Positions 7,406 to 10,006 of a DNA stretch of 10,006 nucleotides are shown piece after piece. The stretch comes from Planctomycetota bacterium (GTDB lineage: Bacteria > Planctomycetota > Planctomycetia > Planctomycetales > Planctomycetaceae). Location of the stretch: contig JAPLOC010000405.1 of the NCBI GenBank assembly GCA_026692825.1, positions 1-10,006 on the forward strand, in the 5' to 3' direction. The notes below the pieces were generated by a model. The model saw only the letters and a program-made list of their open reading frames with translations. It did no database searches and was not told the origin of the DNA. The position numbers were made by a program, and so were the translations under genes. Numbering within the stretch: position 1 is the stretch's first letter; every line of letters starts with the position of its first letter.

Positions 7406-7430
7406 CCGCGCGATCGTGCGGAATTTTTCT
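7406..7430 (+). terminator. Possible intrinsic terminator for the plus-strand gene
   Basis: CCGCGC and GTGCGG can pair (six bases including one G-U) around the loop GATC (7406-7421), followed by AATTTTTCT. The stem is short, so this is only a moderate candidate. Its plus-strand orientation fits an end for the small gene stopping at 7312. Confidence 0.35.
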
Positions 7431-7454
7431 TCGACGTGACGGGCCGTGACGGGT

Positions 7455-7504
7455 GGTAAAACAAAGCCGGCTGCGAAACCTTTAACAAGAGGTTCGCAGC
7501 CGGC
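7455..7504 (-). terminator. Intrinsic terminator after prc
   Basis: The arms 7504-7490 and 7481-7466 pair over 15 bases (GCCGGCTGCGAACCT against AGGTTTCGCAGCCGGC, one bulged base) around an eight-base loop. On the minus strand they are followed by TTTGTTTTACC. It begins 34 bases after the stop codon at 7539 and is the strongest terminator in the window. It would end transcription from prc, and possibly from the phosphatase, before the regulator cluster. Confidence 0.85.
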
Positions 7505-7538
7505 GGTTGAGCTTGGTTCGCGGGGTGTGGCGAAACCG

Positions 7539-7805
7539 TTACTTTTTCGCGGTCTTCTTTTCGTTCAGGGCTGTCAGATAGTCGAGCGTGATCGACAGCA
7601 GTTCTTTGTTGTACGGGTTATCCGCGAAGACCGGTTCGTCGGCGGAGTCATCGGCCGCGTCGGCCTTGTCGCGGGTCTTCTGTTCCTCTTCCACCCGTTC
7701 TTTCCGCAACGCCTCTTCGTTCAACGTCACCGACTTGCGCTGTTTCCGCGCCAGGTACTTTTCGATGTCACTGTTCACCCGAACGAAATCGGTATCCGTT
7801 TCCAC
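7539..7805 (-). pseudogene. prc: Detached C-terminal tail of the Prc protease
   Basis: This 88-codon frame is not an independent gene. It carries the end of a Prc-family protease: DIEKYLARKQRKSVTLNEEALRKER (residues 13-37), matching the helical, lysine-rich tail with the conserved S-L-N-E element known from E. coli Prc. An acidic stretch and a final helix (KELLSITLDYLTALN) follow. The only start is a GTG at 7805 without a ribosome site, inside the upstream prc frame. The two frames overlap over 7775-7805 and are joined by a -1 shift. One extra base in the A5 run (T5 on the plus strand, 7810-7814) would fuse them. The fused protein would still lack roughly 30 residues usually found between the protease core and this tail. 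Confidence 0.85.
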
Positions 7806-9577
7806 CCGCTTTTTGCTGCTGGCGGCGACCGGAGGAATTCCTCACCCAGATCCATATGATCCAGCAGCGAGGGAAGCGTCACATCGGAGGGGACACCCAA
7901 CTTTTGGGTACTCTGACCGTTCGGCCGGTAGAACTGCTGAATCGTCAGTTTCACCGCGCCAAGCTGCGGCTTGTTGAAGATCGGCAGCACGTTCTTGCCA
8001 ACCGGCATCACGCTTTGAACGGTTCCCTTGCCGTGCGTTCGGCTGTCTCCCACGACCAGACCGCGGCCGTAATCCTTGATTGCGCCGGCGAAGATTTCGG
8101 AAGCGGAGGCCGACAGACGATTGGTGACAACCACCAGCGGCGTCCGCACTTCGCCATTGTTTTCGTCGTAAGACAAGACTTTCGGCTTGCCAACCTGGGT
8201 TTTGACCTGAACCACCGGGCCGGCGTTGACGAACAGTCCCGAGACGTCGATCGCTTCGGTGAGCGCGCCACCACCATTGAACCGCAGGTCCACAATGATC
8301 GCGTCGACGCCACCCGCCGACTTGAATCGGGCCAGTTCACGCTGCACATCGCGGGCGGTGCTGGCGAAGTTGGCGTCGTTGTTGTCGGCCCCCTGGAAGT
8401 CGCGGTAGAACGAGGGAATGTGAATCACACCGATCTTGGCATGCGTTCCCGGGAGTCGGTTCGACGTGTCGATAATCTCTCCCTTGACTTCCGACTGCTT
8501 CAACTCGACCTGCGCCCGCTTAAGATCGTAAATCTTGATCTCATTCGTTTCGCCGGTCTGGACCTTCAGGCGGACAATCGTCCCCGCTTTGCCCCGGATC
8601 ATGTCGACCACCTTGGTCAGCTTCATTTCGACTGTGTCAACAAAATCGCCGGCTCCGTTGGCGACACCAATGATCTTGTCGTTGACTTTCAGGCGTCCAT
8701 CGGTCGAGGCGGCCCCCCCCGGGACGATAGAATTGACGATGGGGTAACCGTCGTCGACCTTGAGAGCAGCGCCAATCCCCTCAAGCTTCAGACGCATCGA
8801 GATGTCGAATTCCCGCAGAGTGCGGGGAGCCATATAGCTGGTGTGCGGGTCGAATGTCATGCAGAGGCTGGTCAGGTACCACTCGGCAACTTCTTCCCCT
8901 TCGGTCCCCTTGTAGTTGTCGTACAGGGTCTTGTAGCGCTTGTGCAGACGCTTGCGCGCCTCGGCGATGTCGAAGGGAGCATTCGGATCCGCGTCCGGCT
9001 CGGTCTTTTTGACCGTTTTGCCGTTCTTGTCCTTGGCTCCCTTCTTTTCCAGCTTCATCATCAGAATGTCGTACTTGATCCGCTTGCGCCAGCGGTCGTC
9101 GAGTTCGGCAGTCGTCTGTGCGTAGGGAAGTTCCTTGGCATCGATGCTCATCGATTCATCAACCGTGAAATCGTGATCGGCGTCAATCAGTTCGTTGACC
9201 TTGTCCATCCGCTGTTTGAGACGGGTCATGAAGACGTCGAAGACTTTGGTGGCGAATTCAACGTTCCCCGCTTTGAGCAGGTCATCGAGATCGTGCCGAT
9301 ATTTCTCGAACTTGGTGACGTCTTCCTGAAGGAAGTACAGTTTCTGCGGATCGAGCAGCTTGATGAATTCGGTGACGAGCTGTTCCGAGACTTTGTCGTC
9401 CACCGGACGCTGCAAAATGTGCTGCGCCTCGATCATTTCACAGACGGCAATGGGTACTTTGCCCGACTGGGCGTCTCCCAAAGCGCCCAGTTGCTGAGCC
9501 ACTAAAGTGGTTCCCACCAGCAAAAAGGCCGCGACACTGAGGGTGCAGGCGGCCTTCGACGGAGTACGAAACGTCAT
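7775..9577 (-). CDS. prc: C-terminal processing (tail-specific) protease, S41 family
   Basis: Prc-type serine protease, exported and acting outside the cytoplasmic membrane; relatives trim or degrade proteins from exposed C-termini. An N-terminal signal sequence is clear (Arg/Lys, then LSVAAFLLVGTTLVAQ, 13-28). A long helical region (about 40-250) is followed by a PDZ domain (about 255-345, with GIGAALKVDDGYPIVNSIVPGGAA at 267-290) and the S41 catalytic core. The nucleophile lies in RLSASASEIFAG (487-498), and the catalytic lysine is Lys517 in HGKGTVQ. FNGGG (433-437) is also typical. Residues 178-200 form a charged insert. The frame changes after HMDLGEEFL (574-582): the last 18 residues (from RSPPAAKSG) are out of frame and the true tail is coded at 7805-7539. 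The start at 9577 has a weak GAGA ribosome site. A 145-base gap separates it from the phosphatase gene. Confidence 0.95.
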   Translation of the reverse strand: MTFRTPSKAACTLSVAAFLLVGTTLVAQQLGALGDAQSGKVPIAVCEMIEAQHILQRPVDDKVSEQLVTEFIKLLDPQKLYFLQEDVTKFEKYRHDLDDLLKAGNVEFATKVFDVFMTRLKQRMDKVNELIDADHDFTVDESMSIDAKELPYAQTTAELDDRWRKRIKYDILMMKLEKKGAKDKNGKTVKKTEPDADPNAPFDIAEARKRLHKRYKTLYDNYKGTEGEEVAEWYLTSLCMTFDPHTSYMAPRTLREFDISMRLKLEGIGAALKVDDGYPIVNSIVPGGAASTDGRLKVNDKIIGVANGAGDFVDTVEMKLTKVVDMIRGKAGTIVRLKVQTGETNEIKIYDLKRAQVELKQSEVKGEIIDTSNRLPGTHAKIGVIHIPSFYRDFQGADNNDANFASTARDVQRELARFKSAGGVDAIIVDLRFNGGGALTEAIDVSGLFVNAGPVVQVKTQVGKPKVLSYDENNGEVRTPLVVVTNRLSASASEIFAGAIKDYGRGLVVGDSRTHGKGTVQSVMPVGKNVLPIFNKPQLGAVKLTIQQFYRPNGQSTQKLGVPSDVTLPSLLDHMDLGEEFLRSPPAAKSGWKRIPISFG

Positions 9578-9663
9578 GGGGTTCTCGCGACGGGGCGAAT
9601 GGCTCTTCCAGACGGGCGCAGGCGTATCCCCGCTCCGTCCGGTGGTCAGGGGTCAGACAATAC

Positions 9664-9692
9664 ATACTAACTTGAGACGTGCGGATCGGCAA
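9664..9692 (-). promoter_or_regulatory. Possible sigma-70 promoter for prc
   Basis: TTGCCG (9692-9687) and TAGTAT (9669-9664) are spaced by exactly 17 bases on the minus strand, each with four of six consensus matches. Transcription would start near 9657, about 80 bases before the ATG. Just downstream lies a tandem repeat, CTGACC-C-CTGACC on the minus strand (9656-9644), at the likely start point. Assigned by eye only. Confidence 0.4.
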
Positions 9693-9722
9693 TACCCGTT
9701 TCTTCACCACATCTTCACCCGG

Positions 9723-10006
9723 CTAGCCTTCGACGAAGACCGTGACGCAGGTGATGTTGTCTCGCGAGCCACCCGCCAGTGCCGAGTCGACAATGGTCTG
9801 GGCGGCCACCTGCGGTGACAGGGCGGCCCCCAGCAGCTCGGCGAGTTGTTCATCCGACAATCCGTCGGTGGCACCATCGGAACACAGGATGTAACGGTCA
9901 CCCGGCTTGAGTTCGACCGCCCGCGGTTTCGTCCCGATCCCTCCCTCTTTGGTCCCCAGGTAACGGTATAAAACGTTGCGATAACGGTGTTTCACCGCCT
10001 CGGCCG
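9723..10006 (-). CDS. PP2C-type Ser/Thr protein phosphatase, C-terminal part
   Basis: The gene enters from the right edge; only the last 94 or so residues are visible, ending at TAG 9725-9723. They carry the PP2C landmarks RYRNVLYRYLG, then GDRYILCSDGATDGLSDEQL, with the metal-binding Asp in SDG, and GSRDNITCVTVFVEG at the end, with the last metal-binding Asp in RDN. These are metal-dependent phosphatases that remove phosphate from Ser/Thr residues, in bacteria often opposite Hanks-type kinases, which are numerous in Planctomycetes. The in-frame GTG at 9995 is not a start: the frame stays open to the edge, and complete PP2C domains are about 240 residues. Nothing is odd in the visible part. 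No terminator was seen between it and prc. Confidence 0.95.
   Translation of the reverse strand, partial: AEAVKHRYRNVLYRYLGTKEGGIGTKPRAVELKPGDRYILCSDGATDGLSDEQLAELLGAALSPQVAAQTIVDSALAGGSRDNITCVTVFVEG

Noticed and set aside
7177..7488. Minus-strand open frame of 103 codons between prc and the regulator
   Set aside because: It starts within the prc terminator hairpin, is rich in Ser, Arg and Pro, and has no ribosome site or motif.
7832..7843. Perfect 12-base palindrome GAGGAATTCCTC near the prc frame break
   Set aside because: It codes for the EEFL of the protease core in frame, so chance is the simpler explanation. It contains an EcoRI sequence, but nothing else suggests a cloning join.
7856..9505. 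Long plus-strand open frame of 549 codons antisense to prc
   Set aside because: The opposite strand carries an unmistakable S41 protease with signal peptide, PDZ and catalytic residues. The antisense frame has no recognisable motif.

Overview
The window reads as part of a bacterial chromosome of moderately high GC, most likely from the Planctomycetes. That call is an inference from gene content and style: a Prc-type S41 protease with a long N-terminal region, a GAF-type sigma-54 activator, a PP2C phosphatase and a metallophosphoesterase. No rRNA or tRNA is present to confirm it. Almost every gene lies on the minus strand; one weak candidate lies on the plus strand.

Reading in the direction of transcription (high to low coordinates): the end of a PP2C-type Ser/Thr phosphatase (10006-9723) is followed by a secreted C-terminal processing protease, Prc (9577 to about 7539). 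The frame of prc is broken near 7810, so its lysine-rich tail sits in another frame. A strong intrinsic terminator (7504-7455) closes this unit. A roughly 770-base region (6698-7465) separates it from the next unit. That region holds a possible small CxxC protein on the plus strand and a perfect 9-bp dyad upstream of the regulator.

The second unit is a sigma-54 enhancer-binding protein (6697-4661) with a GAF domain, an AAA+ domain carrying GAFTDA instead of GAFTGA, and a Fis-type helix-turn-helix. One base downstream begins a small membrane protein with an HExxHxxQ metal-site motif (4659-4249). It is followed 12 bases later by an unrecognised 130-residue protein (4236-3844). A NatA-like ABC ATPase (3695-2943) comes next, with no permease beside it.

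The third unit is a partial proton-translocating transhydrogenase set: pntAB (2784-2362) overlapping pntB (2365-959) by ATGA, without the NAD-binding alpha-1 subunit. The window ends in a metallophosphoesterase (834 to beyond 1) whose frame is broken at a six-base G run. No CRISPR array, insertion sequence, phage gene or tRNA was seen. The best candidates for something undescribed are the regulator, HExxH protein and 130-residue protein cluster, and the small plus-strand CxxC gene.
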